A stretch of 64,000 nt of DNA. It comes from Bacillota bacterium (lineage in GTDB: Bacteria > Bacillota > UBA4882 > UBA8346). The stretch is from NCBI GenBank assembly GCA_023410535.1, contig JAEYPR010000031.1, positions 248,001-312,000 on the forward strand, in the 5' to 3' direction. Each line of letters starts with the position of its first letter. Position 1 is the stretch's first letter. Positions 23,627 through 32,545 of this stretch are shown piece after piece. A program made the translations under genes and the position numbers. The notes below the pieces were generated by a model. The model ran no database searches. It worked only from the letters and a program-made list of their open reading frames with translations, and was not told where the DNA came from.

Positions 23627-24763
23627 ATGAAAATTGAAACCATTTTGGCTCATGCCGGACTCTGTAGCGATGAAACCACCGGAGCGGTAAGCACCCCGAT
23701 TTATCAGACTGCCACTTTCCGCCACCCGGCCTTGGGGGAAAGCACCGGTTATGATTACTCCCGGACAGTTAACCCAACCCGGAAAGCGTTCGAGGATGTC
23801 ATGGCGGAACTGGAAAAAGGTCGGCAAGGTTTTGCGTTCGCTTCCGGGATGGCTGCAATTACAACGATTTTATTATTGTTTACTTCAGGCGACCACCTGG
23901 TGGTCTCTGACGATCTCTATGGCGGCACTTACCGGATTTTCGAGAAAAATTTCCGTCAATTCGGTCTAACCGTAAGCTATGTCGATACCGGTGATTGCCA
24001 AGCGGTCGAGCGAGCGATTATTCCGGGTAAAACCAAGGCGTTGTTCGTTGAAACCCCAACCAACCCGCTGATGAAAGTGACCGATTTACGGCAGACCGTT
24101 CAACTGGCAAAGCAATATCAGCTCTTGACCATTGTCGATAATACGTTTATGACGCCCTATTTTCAACGGCCGCTAGAAATTGGCGCGGATCTGGTTGTCC
24201 ATAGCGGGACCAAATATTTGGGTGGCCACAACGACGTTCTCAGCGGCGTGGTCGTCGCGCGGACTGCTGAACTGAGCGAACGGATGAAGTTCGTTCAAAA
24301 CTCCACCGGCGCGGTATTGGGACCTCAGGACAGCTGGCTGATGTTGCGCGGATTGAAGACCTTAAGCATACGGATGGTGAAACAACAGGAGAACGCGCAG
24401 CGGATTGCCGAATGGTTATGCCGGCAACCGCAAGTGACCGCAGTATATTATCCCGGGCTCAAAGACCATCCCGGTCACACAATTCAGGCCGCCCAGGGAT
24501 CGGGGTTTGGGGCAATGCTCTCATTCCGGGTTGGCGATCCAGCTTTGGTGCCCCGAGTCATCAATCGGGTACGCGTGCTGACCTATGCCGAAAGTTTGGG
24601 GGGCGTCGAGACGCTGATCACCTTCCCGGTCCGTCAGACTCATGCCGATATCCCGGCGGAAGTGCGGCGCCGGATCGGGGTAACCGAAGATCTGCTCCGG
24701 TTGTCAGTGGGAATTGAGGACGTTACGGACTTAATTGCCGACCTTGAGCAAGCGCTAAGCTGA
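23627..24763 (+). CDS. Trans-sulfuration PLP enzyme (cystathionine gamma-synthase / O-acetylhomoserine sulfhydrylase type, MetI-like)
   Basis: 378 aa Cys/Met metabolism PLP family. The PLP Lys is in HSGTKYLGGHND, the phosphate-binding residues in FASGMAAI and YSRTVNPTR, and the family Asp in IVDNTFMTPYFQRP. SAM-riboswitch control and a following paralogue match the metIC arrangement of Bacillus, where the first gene makes cystathionine from an acylated homoserine and cysteine. Sequence alone does not separate synthase, lyase and sulfhydrylase activities. The ATG is preceded by AAAGGA. The paralogue follows after 41 bases. Confidence 0.88.
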   Translation: MKIETILAHAGLCSDETTGAVSTPIYQTATFRHPALGESTGYDYSRTVNPTRKAFEDVMAELEKGRQGFAFASGMAAITTILLLFTSGDHLVVSDDLYGGTYRIFEKNFRQFGLTVSYVDTGDCQAVERAIIPGKTKALFVETPTNPLMKVTDLRQTVQLAKQYQLLTIVDNTFMTPYFQRPLEIGADLVVHSGTKYLGGHNDVLSGVVVARTAELSERMKFVQNSTGAVLGPQDSWLMLRGLKTLSIRMVKQQENAQRIAEWLCRQPQVTAVYYPGLKDHPGHTIQAAQGSGFGAMLSFRVGDPALVPRVINRVRVLTYAESLGGVETLITFPVRQTHADIPAEVRRRIGVTEDLLRLSVGIEDVTDLIADLEQALS

Positions 24764-24804
24764 AGTTACCCTATTGCAAGGAAAAGATATAAGGAGGTTC
24801 TGCC

Positions 24805-25929
24805 ATGAAGTATGGTACGCGTATACTACATAACGGGAATGAAATTGATCCCCATACCGGGGCTTTGAGTATTCCCATCTACCAAGCATCGACCTTTCAT
24901 CAACATGATATCGACCACCCCGGACGTTTTGAGTATTCCCGTTCCGGTAATCCCACCCGGGAAGCGCTTGAAAAGACTGTGGCGGCCTTGGAGAACGGAA
25001 CCAACGCTTATGCGTTTGGCTCAGGGATTGCGGCGGTTTCTTCGGCCTTGGCCATCTTGGAACAGGGCGATCATATTGTGGCCACCGAGGATATTTATGG
25101 CGGTTCCTACCGGATCCTTTCCCGCTTTTTTAGTAAGTTTGGTCTGACCGCCACTTTTGTGGATATGACCCAACCGGAGGCGGTGGAACGGGCGATTCAA
25201 CCCAATACTAAAGCGTTGTTTCTGGAGACACCGTCCAATCCGTTGCTAAAAATCACCGATATCGGCGCAGTAGTGGCGATTGCCAAACGCCATGGTTTAA
25301 TCACTATGCTTGATAACACGTTTATGTCTCCGTATTATCAACGGCCGATCGATTTAGGAGTCGATATTGTCATCCATAGCGCCACCAAGTTTCTCGGCGG
25401 CCATAGCGACGTGGTCGGTGGGGTGGTGGTCACGGCAACCGCGGAGCTTGGAGCTAGGGTCTATTTCGTCCAGAACGGTTTTGGCGCAATTTTGGGGCCG
25501 CAAGATTGCTGGCTCTTGCTGCGCGGGATTAAAACATTAAGGGCGCGGATGGAAATGCAACAATCAAGCGCATTGGCGATCGCGGATTGGTTAAAAGAGC
25601 AACCGTGGGTTACGGATGTTTATTATCCCGGTTTACCCGACCATCCGGGCTATGAAGTCAATCAGGCCCAATCGGCTGGTTTTGGAGCGGTGCTTTCTTT
25701 CAAAACGGATACGGTGGAGCGGGCGATCCGGATTATGAAAAACACCAAACTCTGGTCGGTGGCGGTAAGTTTGGGAGGAGTCGAGTCGATCCTCTCCTAT
25801 CCGGTACGGATGTCGCACGCCTCGATGCCCAAAGCGGAACGGGAACGGCTTGGCATTACCGATAATCTGATCCGGTTATCGGTTGGTTTGGAAGATTCGG
25901 ACGACCTGATGGATGACCTGCGGGGTTAA
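24805..25929 (+). CDS. Trans-sulfuration PLP enzyme (cystathionine lyase type, MetC-like)
   Basis: 374 aa, same fold-type I family as the gene before it: PLP Lys in HSATKFLGGHSD, YSRSGNPTRE, FGSGIAAVSS and MLDNTFMSPYYQRP. Length and motifs are complete. AAGGAGG precedes the ATG. As the second gene of an S-box operon it most likely cleaves cystathionine to homocysteine (MetC-like), but a gamma-lyase acting in the reverse direction is equally compatible, especially with cysK just downstream. Confidence 0.88.
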   Translation: MKYGTRILHNGNEIDPHTGALSIPIYQASTFHQHDIDHPGRFEYSRSGNPTREALEKTVAALENGTNAYAFGSGIAAVSSALAILEQGDHIVATEDIYGGSYRILSRFFSKFGLTATFVDMTQPEAVERAIQPNTKALFLETPSNPLLKITDIGAVVAIAKRHGLITMLDNTFMSPYYQRPIDLGVDIVIHSATKFLGGHSDVVGGVVVTATAELGARVYFVQNGFGAILGPQDCWLLLRGIKTLRARMEMQQSSALAIADWLKEQPWVTDVYYPGLPDHPGYEVNQAQSAGFGAVLSFKTDTVERAIRIMKNTKLWSVAVSLGGVESILSYPVRMSHASMPKAERERLGITDNLIRLSVGLEDSDDLMDDLRG

Positions 25930-25946
25930 GCGGAAATCAGTTTGTT

Positions 25947-26021
25947 AATATTTCTCGGCGGAAATATTCAAGAATAATTTTCGGAATTTTGCTTGACATT
26001 TTCCTCACGAGGAAATATCAT
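25947..26021 (+). promoter_or_regulatory. cysK promoter with two dyad elements
   Basis: A -35 TTGACA at 25993-25998 and -10 TATCAT at 26016-26021 are separated by 17 bases. The spacer is almost filled by a perfect palindrome, TTTCCTC-AC-GAGGAAA (26000-26015). A second palindrome, AATATTTC-6-GAAATATT (25947-25968), lies upstream of the -35. A repressor on the spacer site would block RNA polymerase; an Rrf2/CymR-like cysteine regulator is a guess. Confidence 0.65.
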
Positions 26022-26075
26022 GATATATATCCTACTAATTCGATTGGAATTTATTTAAATAATGGAGGGGAAATT

Positions 26076-27014
26076 ATGGGAAAGATTGTGAAGAATCTAA
26101 CCGAATTGATTGGCAACACACCACTCCTCGAGCTGTCCAATTATAACCGTTTAAAGGGCATTGATGCCAAGCTCATCGGGAAGCTGGAGTACTTTAATCC
26201 AGCCGGCAGCGTGAAGGATCGGATTGCTTATGCCATGATTCAAGACGCCGAGGAGAAAGGCTTGATTAATAAAGACTCGGTAATTATCGAGCCGACCAGT
26301 GGTAACACCGGTGTTGGTTTGGCTTTTGTCGCTTCAGCCAAAGGGTATCGCTTAATCATTACATTACCGGAGACGTTCAGTATTGAACGGCGGAACCTGA
26401 TGAAAGCCCTTGGCGCGGAACTCGTTTTAACTCCCGGAGCCGAAGGGATGCGTGGTGCGATTAAACGAGCGGAGGAGATCGCTGCGCAGACTCCCAATTC
26501 CATTATCTTGCAGCAGTTCAAAAATCCCGCGAACCCGGAGATTCACCGGAAAACAACTGCTGAAGAGATTTGGCAGGATACCGACGGAGCGGTTGATATT
26601 TTTGTCGCCGGTGTTGGTACCGGCGGTACCATTACCGGCGTTGGCGAAGTTCTGAAACAAAGAAAACCCGGCGTTAAAATTATCGCCGTGGAACCGTTTG
26701 ATTCGCCGGTACTCTCGGGTGGATCGCCGGGACCGCATAAGATCCAAGGGATTGGACCGGGTTTTGTTCCCGATGTGTTAAACCGCGAAGCATTCGATGA
26801 AATTATTAAAGTGAAAACTGAGGAAGCGTTTGAAGCCTCCCGGCTGTTGGCAAAATCCGAAGGGCTACTGGTCGGCATATCGTCCGGCGCCGCTACGCAT
26901 GCAGCGACTGAGATTGCCAAACGGCCTGAAAATGCCGGCAAAACCATTGTTGTGTTATTGCCCGATACCGGTGAACGGTATCTCTCAACCGCACTTTTTC
27001 AAGAAAGCAATTAA
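26076..27014 (+). CDS. cysK: Cysteine synthase A (O-acetylserine sulfhydrylase)
   Basis: 312 aa, standard length. The PLP Lys is in PAGSVKDRIAY, the substrate loop in PTSGNTGVGLAFVA, the phosphate loop in GVGTGGTITGVGEVL, and the C-terminal LLPDTGERYLST is typical of CysK. It makes cysteine from O-acetylserine and sulfide in the cytoplasm. I start at the ATG at 26076 behind GGAGGGG; the longer open frame upstream would cover the promoter. It has its own promoter separate from the S-box operon and its own terminator. Confidence 0.94.
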   Translation: MGKIVKNLTELIGNTPLLELSNYNRLKGIDAKLIGKLEYFNPAGSVKDRIAYAMIQDAEEKGLINKDSVIIEPTSGNTGVGLAFVASAKGYRLIITLPETFSIERRNLMKALGAELVLTPGAEGMRGAIKRAEEIAAQTPNSIILQQFKNPANPEIHRKTTAEEIWQDTDGAVDIFVAGVGTGGTITGVGEVLKQRKPGVKIIAVEPFDSPVLSGGSPGPHKIQGIGPGFVPDVLNREAFDEIIKVKTEEAFEASRLLAKSEGLLVGISSGAATHAATEIAKRPENAGKTIVVLLPDTGERYLSTALFQESN

Positions 27015-27027
27015 TTCGGCAAAGGGC

Positions 27028-27058
27028 AACCGGAACATATGATGTTCCGGTTAATTTT
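27028..27058 (+). terminator. cysK terminator
   Basis: Stem AACCGGAACAT / ATGTTCCGGTT (11 bp) with a 3-base loop, then AATTTTTG, 14 bases after the stop codon. Confidence 0.85.
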
Positions 27059-27109
27059 TGGTTTTAATTTCTCACGATTACGCTGAATTCGAAAACAGAA
27101 TGAAACAGC

Positions 27110-27142
27110 AGAAAACCGGATCAGGCCAAGATCCGGTTTTCT
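27110..27142 (-). terminator. Terminator of the OmpA/Pal-like gene
   Basis: Stem AGAAAACCGGATC / GATCCGGTTTTCT (13 bp) with a 7-base loop, 31 bases past the stop of the minus-strand gene. It has A- and T-rich ends in both orientations. Confidence 0.75.
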
Positions 27143-27172
27143 CTGTATGAAGGTGAAACGAATAGCGATAAG

Positions 27173-28258
27173 TTATTTGCTGCGAATCCCCTGTTCGCGA
27201 CTGGGCGTGGCTGCGAAGACGAGGATGTCGGCGCGCCGGTTATACTGCCAAGCTGTTTCATTGTGTTCTTTAGCGAGGGGATAAGCTTCGCCATAGGCAT
27301 AAGTGACAATCTGTTTCGGGTCAATTCCGTTTTGAAGCAGATAGGTTTTGACAGCTTCGGCCCGTTTCGCCGAGAGTTTCAGGTTATAGCCGGCTGTCCC
27401 GCGTTCGTCGGCATTACCTCCGATCAGAATGAACAGATTGGGGTTGCTTTTTAAGATGTTCAGATCGTCTGCCAACGCTTTGATTTGATCGGAGCGAATT
27501 GCATAACGGTCAAAGTCAAAAAAGATCGGTTGGAGTTGGGTATTGGGATCAACCGTTGTCGCTGGCTCCGGAGACGGAGTCGGCTCGACATGATTGTTTT
27601 CAGGAGTTGGTTGCACTGCTTCCGGTTCCGGCGCGACAACTGTAAATGAACCGGCCTGAACGGCGACTTTCCCATCGTCATTGGTGACAGTTAGATCATA
27701 TGTATCAGGTTGCGCCTGGTTTAAATCAACATCGCCTTGAATCAGCCGATCGGAAAGGACTTTGACATTGGATATCCGCAGATCGGGGTTGCCGGTTTTT
27801 GATAGTTTGACTGTGGAACCGGTTCGGAAGTCGGTGCCGTTTATTTGCACGGTAACAACCGAATTGCATATACCCGATTGGGGCGTAATTGAAACAATCG
27901 TCGGTTCGGCGTACTCAATCCGGAAAGCATTGGCGAAAGTCGCTGAGCGCTCTTTTTTGGAGAGCTTTTTTTTATTGGTAACGACGAGGTCCCAAGCGCC
28001 GATTGCTTTGCCGTTTAAATCAAATGAACAGGTTAGTTGATTTTTGGAGACCAACTTAATATTGTTTGCAACAATATCGGATTGTCCGGCATGGCTCAAT
28101 TTAACCGTAGTGGTTTTGTCGAATTTATCACCGGAGATGCTCACTTCAGCGGTCGTATTGACGATGGCGCTTGATGGCGTAATGCCGGTGATGGTTGGAG
28201 TGGGTCCCCAGAGAGCGAGGAAAAGCCCGATAATAACTGCGACTGCAGCCTCTTTCAT
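27173..28258 (-). CDS. OmpA/Pal-type peptidoglycan-binding protein with two IPT/TIG domains
   Basis: 361 aa. An N-terminal hydrophobic segment (AVAVIIGLFLALWG) may be a signal or anchor. Two IPT/TIG immunoglobulin-like domains follow (PTITGITPSSAIVNTTAEV and PTIVSITPQSG starts), then a Pro/Glu linker, then an OmpA-like domain from about residue 245: PIFFDFDRYAIRSDQ, LILIGGNADERGTAGYNLKLSAKRAEAVKTYL and the Asp/Arg diaminopimelate site in NADERGT and NRRADI. It should bind peptidoglycan in the periplasm, linking wall and outer membrane. No lipobox is visible, unlike Pal. AGGATG precedes the ATG. It is monocistronic. Confidence 0.88.
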   Translation of the reverse strand: MKEAAVAVIIGLFLALWGPTPTITGITPSSAIVNTTAEVSISGDKFDKTTTVKLSHAGQSDIVANNIKLVSKNQLTCSFDLNGKAIGAWDLVVTNKKKLSKKERSATFANAFRIEYAEPTIVSITPQSGICNSVVTVQINGTDFRTGSTVKLSKTGNPDLRISNVKVLSDRLIQGDVDLNQAQPDTYDLTVTNDDGKVAVQAGSFTVVAPEPEAVQPTPENNHVEPTPSPEPATTVDPNTQLQPIFFDFDRYAIRSDQIKALADDLNILKSNPNLFILIGGNADERGTAGYNLKLSAKRAEAVKTYLLQNGIDPKQIVTYAYGEAYPLAKEHNETAWQYNRRADILVFAATPSREQGIRSK

Positions 28259-28366
28259 TTGTGTTCATCCTTTCGTGATTTGATAGGCGGGGAGAAAAAA
28301 ATCACCTCCTAATTGGGATTAATATTGAATCTGCCATACGTTTTTTGAATATGGCAGACCGAAGCG

Positions 28367-29554
28367 TTAATGAAGATAGTTTTCTACTAGCATCACCGCC
28401 GCTCCGACCGAAATGGCATCAGCCCCAAAATGACCGCCTTTACTAAATACAATTGACACTTTTTCGCCAATATATAACTTTTTTAAAGCGACATCCATCG
28501 TTGTTTTATAAAATAAATGCGAATTCCGTACTAACGGACCGCTTAAAATCACCAAATTGGGGTCGAATAAGTTGATGTAATTCGCCAAACCGACTCCCAG
28601 GTATGTAGCGGCATTGGTCAAGACTTCTTTTGCCAAATCATCATTGGCTTCGGCCGCGGCGCAGATTTGCGCGATCGTAATCTCATCGAGGGGTGTCTTG
28701 ACTGAGGAAGCCCGTCCCATTTTTAACTGGGAGCGAAACATTTTTTTGATTGCAAAAATCGAAGCGTAACATTCAATGCAACCAAAGTTACCGCAATGAC
28801 ACGGTTCGCCGTCAACATCGATGACCATGTGGCCAAAAGCGTCTTCATCATTGTTAATGGTTCGGATGAGCGACCCACCGGAAACGGCGCCCATTCGGAC
28901 TCCGCCGCTACAGTTGAGAAAGGCGATATTGCGATAAGTTCGGCCTTCGCCAAAAAGACTCTCGGCTAACACAGCTGTATTGACTCCGTTTTCGACCAAC
29001 AGCGGTAATTTTAGTGCGGACTCCAAAAGTTCCTGAATCGGGACATTGCTCCATCCTGGAGCGATAAAGTTCTTCGGTTGCATGATGATGTTCGGGGGGG
29101 TGGTCAGTGGACCGACGGTACCGAGTCCGGCGCCTAAAAACTTTGATTTATCCAGATTCATATTTTGAAGCATGATCTGAAATTGCTCGTGAATGCGCTT
29201 TACGGTCTCGTCCGGGGTGCAATTTTGATCCATGGCAAACTGTTGCTTGGCGATGACTTCCATTTTAAGATTGACAATGACCACCCGGGTATAAGGGCGC
29301 GAGATATCAATGCCCAATACGAAATGGGATTGGCGATCCACATCGTACAAGACTGGTTTGCGGCCTCCTGTCGATGCGCCGATTCCAACTTCGGTAATTA
29401 ACTTAGCCTCGCGAAGCGGCGCCATCATACGTGTTAGCGTCCCGATGTTCGTTTTTAAGAGATTTAAAAGATCACTGCGGGAGATCGGACCTTGTTTTTG
29501 AATGATGGTAAACAGCTGTTTTGTTTCCATATCGAAACCGATCAAGGGATTCAT
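28367..29554 (-). CDS. ROK-family transcriptional regulator (NagC/XylR-like)
   Basis: About 395 aa. An N-terminal MarR-like winged helix (IIQKQGPISRSDLLNLLKTNIGTLTRMMAPL) precedes the ROK domain with VLGIDIS, the GLGTVGPL loop, the NGVNTAVLAE segment and the zinc motif CHCGNFGCIECYAS. The presence of both parts makes it a repressor rather than a sugar kinase. I chose the ATG at 29554 behind AGGGGTG over an upstream frame extension. No sugar genes are adjacent; the nearest sugar cluster is 14 kb away. An AT-rich palindrome just upstream may be its own operator. Confidence 0.88.
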   Translation of the reverse strand: MNPLIGFDMETKQLFTIIQKQGPISRSDLLNLLKTNIGTLTRMMAPLREAKLITEVGIGASTGGRKPVLYDVDRQSHFVLGIDISRPYTRVVIVNLKMEVIAKQQFAMDQNCTPDETVKRIHEQFQIMLQNMNLDKSKFLGAGLGTVGPLTTPPNIIMQPKNFIAPGWSNVPIQELLESALKLPLLVENGVNTAVLAESLFGEGRTYRNIAFLNCSGGVRMGAVSGGSLIRTINNDEDAFGHMVIDVDGEPCHCGNFGCIECYASIFAIKKMFRSQLKMGRASSVKTPLDEITIAQICAAAEANDDLAKEVLTNAATYLGVGLANYINLFDPNLVILSGPLVRNSHLFYKTTMDVALKKLYIGEKVSIVFSKGGHFGADAISVGAAVMLVENYLH

Positions 29555-29588
29555 CGCATCACCCCTACGATAAAATGGGTTTACCACC

Positions 29589-29656
29589 AGTATAACACTT
29601 TTGTCTCTTTTGTAAAGAAGTTAGCAGGTGTTCAATATTAATAATTTATTATTAAT
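29589..29656 (-). promoter_or_regulatory. Promoter and candidate operator of the ROK gene
   Basis: On the - strand, -35 TTTACA (29616-29611) and -10 TATACT (29594-29589) are 16 bases apart. Upstream lies a perfect dyad ATTAATAA-TTTA-TTATTAAT (29637-29656). ROK repressors bind AT-rich inverted repeats, so autoregulation is plausible. The rest of the 342-base gap (29657-29896) shows nothing recognisable. Confidence 0.5.
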
Positions 29657-29896
29657 GAAGAACAATACATAAAACATGATTATAGAACCGTGCGATGTCG
29701 TTTTTGAGAAGGGGACGCAATAACTTAATTACAAATTAATAAGAAGTTAAAAGCAACTGAACACGATTAGCCAAAAAGTAATATCGAAGGTGTCAGCCCA
29801 TCCGATTTATGTACCTAAACTTTTGTCCCTGAATAGAATGGAATTGTAAACTCGGGTTTTATTTGATGTAAGGGACAGAAGGGACGGGATTGAAAG

Positions 29897-30502
29897 ATGA
29901 ATAACAGCCTACCGGTGTCGATTCACACCGAACACATGAATCTGCCCCGGTTGACCTTTGCCTATCCGCAAGTATACGGATTGGCCAATTTGAATGCGCA
30001 ACGTCAGATCAACCACGCGATTCAGCAACTGGTTCACCAGATGATTGTGGACTCCGGATATTATGAGGGCCCAAGCACAGATGTGACCGGAACTTATGAA
30101 GTGAAGACCAATGAGCGGGGAGTGCTCAGCCTGGCCTTGATAATTTATTGGTTCTCCGGCGGCGCTCACGGGATGACGGTTATCAAATCGCTTACGTTTA
30201 ATGTCGAGACCGGCAAATCATATACACTCGCCGAACTTTTTAAACCGGGCAGTAACTATCAACGGGTGCTCTCGGCGATGGTGGAAGCGCAGATCAAAGA
30301 ACGCCAGATTCCGTTATTAGACAAATTTCCCGGAGTTAAAGCGGATCAAGATTTTTATATCGCGGATAAATCGTTGGTTCTCTATTACCAACTTTACGAA
30401 TTGGCGGCGTACGTTTATGGAATTTTGTACTTCCCGATCTCCGTCTACGCGATTCAAAATATCATTGATGAAAATGGGCCATTGGGAATGATGTTGTATT
30501 AA
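29897..30502 (+). CDS. DUF3298/DUF4163-type protein (PdaC/RsiV-like extracellular fold)
   Basis: 201 aa. The sequence contains LPRLTFAYPQVYGLANLNAQRQINHAIQQL and, later, YWFSGGAHGMTVIKSLTFNVETGKSYTLAELFKPG, which is the characteristic GGAHG...FD..TG..L.L.DLF pattern of DUF3298 as found after DUF4163 in RsiV and PdaC. No signal peptide or membrane helix is seen, so the usual extracytoplasmic placement is not supported here. The SD is weak (GGGATTG). It is monocistronic and ends in a strong terminator. Function unknown. Confidence 0.72.
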   Translation: MNNSLPVSIHTEHMNLPRLTFAYPQVYGLANLNAQRQINHAIQQLVHQMIVDSGYYEGPSTDVTGTYEVKTNERGVLSLALIIYWFSGGAHGMTVIKSLTFNVETGKSYTLAELFKPGSNYQRVLSAMVEAQIKERQIPLLDKFPGVKADQDFYIADKSLVLYYQLYELAAYVYGILYFPISVYAIQNIIDENGPLGMMLY

Positions 30503-30508
30503 ACAACC

Positions 30509-30545
30509 ATTACGACGCACTCGGATTAATCGGGTGCGTCGTAAT
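30509..30545. terminator. Bidirectional intrinsic terminator
   Basis: Stem ATTACGACGCAC / GTGCGTCGTAAT (12 bp) with a loop that can itself pair (CGGATTAATCGG). It lies between two convergent genes. Confidence 0.75.
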
Positions 30546-30598
30546 TTAGGGCGCGAACTAAAATACCTTGCAAGGGCGTTTAGAACTATTGCGGATGA

Positions 30599-31126
30599 TT
30601 ACAGTTCAACCCAACTGAAACAGAAAGAAACGGTAGTCAAAGCGCCGCAGTTCATCCGGAAATATAGTTGGCGGTTAGACGTGCTGCTGGGCATAATGAG
30701 CGATCCGGGGAGGTTTTGGACGGTCGGCGCCGCGTTGGTTTGCACAAAGGAGATCAACGGAGTGCCGTTGATGGTGGGATCGGTAGCCTGAACCAGGAAT
30801 TTACCGCTGATGCTGCTGGCGTCATTGGCCGCCCAGTTGAGATTGCGTGGGGTCAATGCGGTGCCGGCTGCTGCAAAGGTAGCGTTACGAAAGATGTCGA
30901 CGGCCGTATTCCCGGTCACGCTGATCATGAGTTGATGGGCATAGAGCGTTTTTGTCGAGTTGGCGGTATTGGTCAACTGGACGACAAAAAATCCACCAAG
31001 CGCCACCGATTGCGCGCCAGTGACCACGCTATATAAATTCCCAAGCTGGCATTGGCTTTGGGCAAATGAAACATTATTTACGTCAACCAGATCGGATAAA
31101 CTGGAAGTGATTCGAAAATTGGGCAT
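30599..31126 (-). CDS. Hypothetical beta-rich protein, possibly exported or spore/surface-associated
   Basis: 175 aa. No signal peptide. The body is rich in Asn, Thr, Ser and Ala with alternating strands (VALGGFFVVQLTNTANSTKTLYAHQLMISVTGNTAVDIF cut into pieces by turns) and a final CxF strand (VSFCFSWVEL). The composition is like jelly-roll surface proteins of Firmicutes, though I recognise no family. I start at the ATG at 31126 behind GGAAGGAAAG; the longer open frame has no SD. It stands alone between a convergent gene and the divergent efflux operon. Confidence 0.6.
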   Translation of the reverse strand: MPNFRITSSLSDLVDVNNVSFAQSQCQLGNLYSVVTGAQSVALGGFFVVQLTNTANSTKTLYAHQLMISVTGNTAVDIFRNATFAAAGTALTPRNLNWAANDASSISGKFLVQATDPTINGTPLISFVQTNAAPTVQNLPGSLIMPSSTSNRQLYFRMNCGALTTVSFCFSWVEL

Positions 31127-31409
31127 CGGTTCTTTCCTTCCCGTCGCTATATCTGTCGCAAGCGCACTACAATTTATGCGTGGGTCGGGAGTTCGGTTCA
31201 TCGTTGATAACGCTTGGGTGTCCGGAATTTTTTTATCTGGACAAACCTCCTTTTTCCTCCAAGTTTGGAATTCCCCGCCCGAATTTCCGCTAAAAGCACC
31301 GCCGATTCCCGGAACTAATTAGCCGATTGCAACGATGATCATATAGAAACTACTGCACACGATTAAAAAATTACTGAAATAAAATCAAAGCTGAAAAGAG
31401 GAACAAGAC

Positions 31410-32540
31410 GTGAAACGGAAGACGATTTTGCTAAGTATCGGTGTGGTTGCAATCATCGGGCTTGGGGCGTTTTTCGCTTGGCCGAAAGGCGACGGCATGA
31501 AAGCACTTGCCCAAAAATACGACTTTACCACAGTGCAACGAATGGATATCAGTCAGAAAGTTGACGCCACCGGTCAGGTTTTGGCGTTGGAGAAAAAAGA
31601 TCTTTATGCTGATTATGAAGGATCGGTAGAACAGGTAAAGGTTCAGGCCGGTACGAAGGTGAAAAAAGGCGACATTTTAGTTGTGATTAATTCGGCAACT
31701 TTGAAAGCGCAGTGGCAGGACGCTCAATCGGCATTACGTCAAGCGGAGTTGGGCTTGAGTCAGTCCGCCAGTCAGGTGGCGACTGAGCTTTACGTTAATC
31801 AGGTGCAAAAAAGCAATGCCTTGCAGTTAGGCACGTATACTCATCAAGCGGCGATTTATAAGGAACAAGTCAAACTGGCCAAGGAACGGGTGGCTGCCTT
31901 AAACGCAAAAAATGACGGCTATTACGTATCGAAAAATGAAACACTGATGATCCGGGCGCCGTTCGACGGTCAAATCGCTTGGATCAATATTCAACCGGGC
32001 GATAAAATCACGCCCCAAACGCTGCTGGCTACGGTGATGAAACCGGATGCTTTGGGAGTTGAAGCGAAAGTCGACCAAAATGACATTGGTCTGGTTAAAG
32101 CCGGACAAACCGCTGTGGTGACCGGGAAAGATGAAAAGCAAAGCGCCAATGCGGGAGCGGTCACAGAGATCAGCAATTTGGGACAAAATGAAGGCGAAGA
32201 TGTGGTTAATTATCCGGTACGGATCAAAATGACCGGAGCAACCAGCGGGTTGCTGCCGGGCATGACCGTCGATGTCACGGTGACGGCGGCGGAATATTCC
32301 GGGGCGTTAGTGGTTCCGGCCGGCAGCGTCACCCAGGAAAAAGGCCGCGATACGGTGGCGGTGTTGCGCGGAAAACGACTGGCAACGGTTCCGGTGAAGC
32401 TTGGTTTGAAACAAGGCAAGAACTGGCAGGTCCTCTCGGGATTGCAAGTGGGGGATCAGGTGGCGGTGGCGAAACCGTTAATGCTTGCCAAAGCCGGAGC
32501 GGCGCCGCGTAATGCGGGCGGTCCGTTCGGAGGGAGGTAA
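31410..32540 (+). CDS. MacA-like periplasmic adaptor (HlyD/RND membrane-fusion family)
   Basis: 376 aa. An N-terminal helix (TILLSIGVVAIIGLGAFFAW) anchors it in the inner membrane. The lipoyl halves are at GSVEQVKVQAGTKVKKGDILVVIN and MIRAPFDGQIAWINIQPGDKI, flanking a short helical hairpin, followed by beta-barrel and membrane-proximal domains to LQVGDQVAVAKP. The GTG start is preceded by AGAGG. It forms a tripartite pump or export complex with the ATPase and permease genes just downstream. No TolC-like outer-membrane channel gene is nearby. Confidence 0.9.
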   Translation: MKRKTILLSIGVVAIIGLGAFFAWPKGDGMKALAQKYDFTTVQRMDISQKVDATGQVLALEKKDLYADYEGSVEQVKVQAGTKVKKGDILVVINSATLKAQWQDAQSALRQAELGLSQSASQVATELYVNQVQKSNALQLGTYTHQAAIYKEQVKLAKERVAALNAKNDGYYVSKNETLMIRAPFDGQIAWINIQPGDKITPQTLLATVMKPDALGVEAKVDQNDIGLVKAGQTAVVTGKDEKQSANAGAVTEISNLGQNEGEDVVNYPVRIKMTGATSGLLPGMTVDVTVTAAEYSGALVVPAGSVTQEKGRDTVAVLRGKRLATVPVKLGLKQGKNWQVLSGLQVGDQVAVAKPLMLAKAGAAPRNAGGPFGGR

Positions 32541-32545
32541 TCGGG

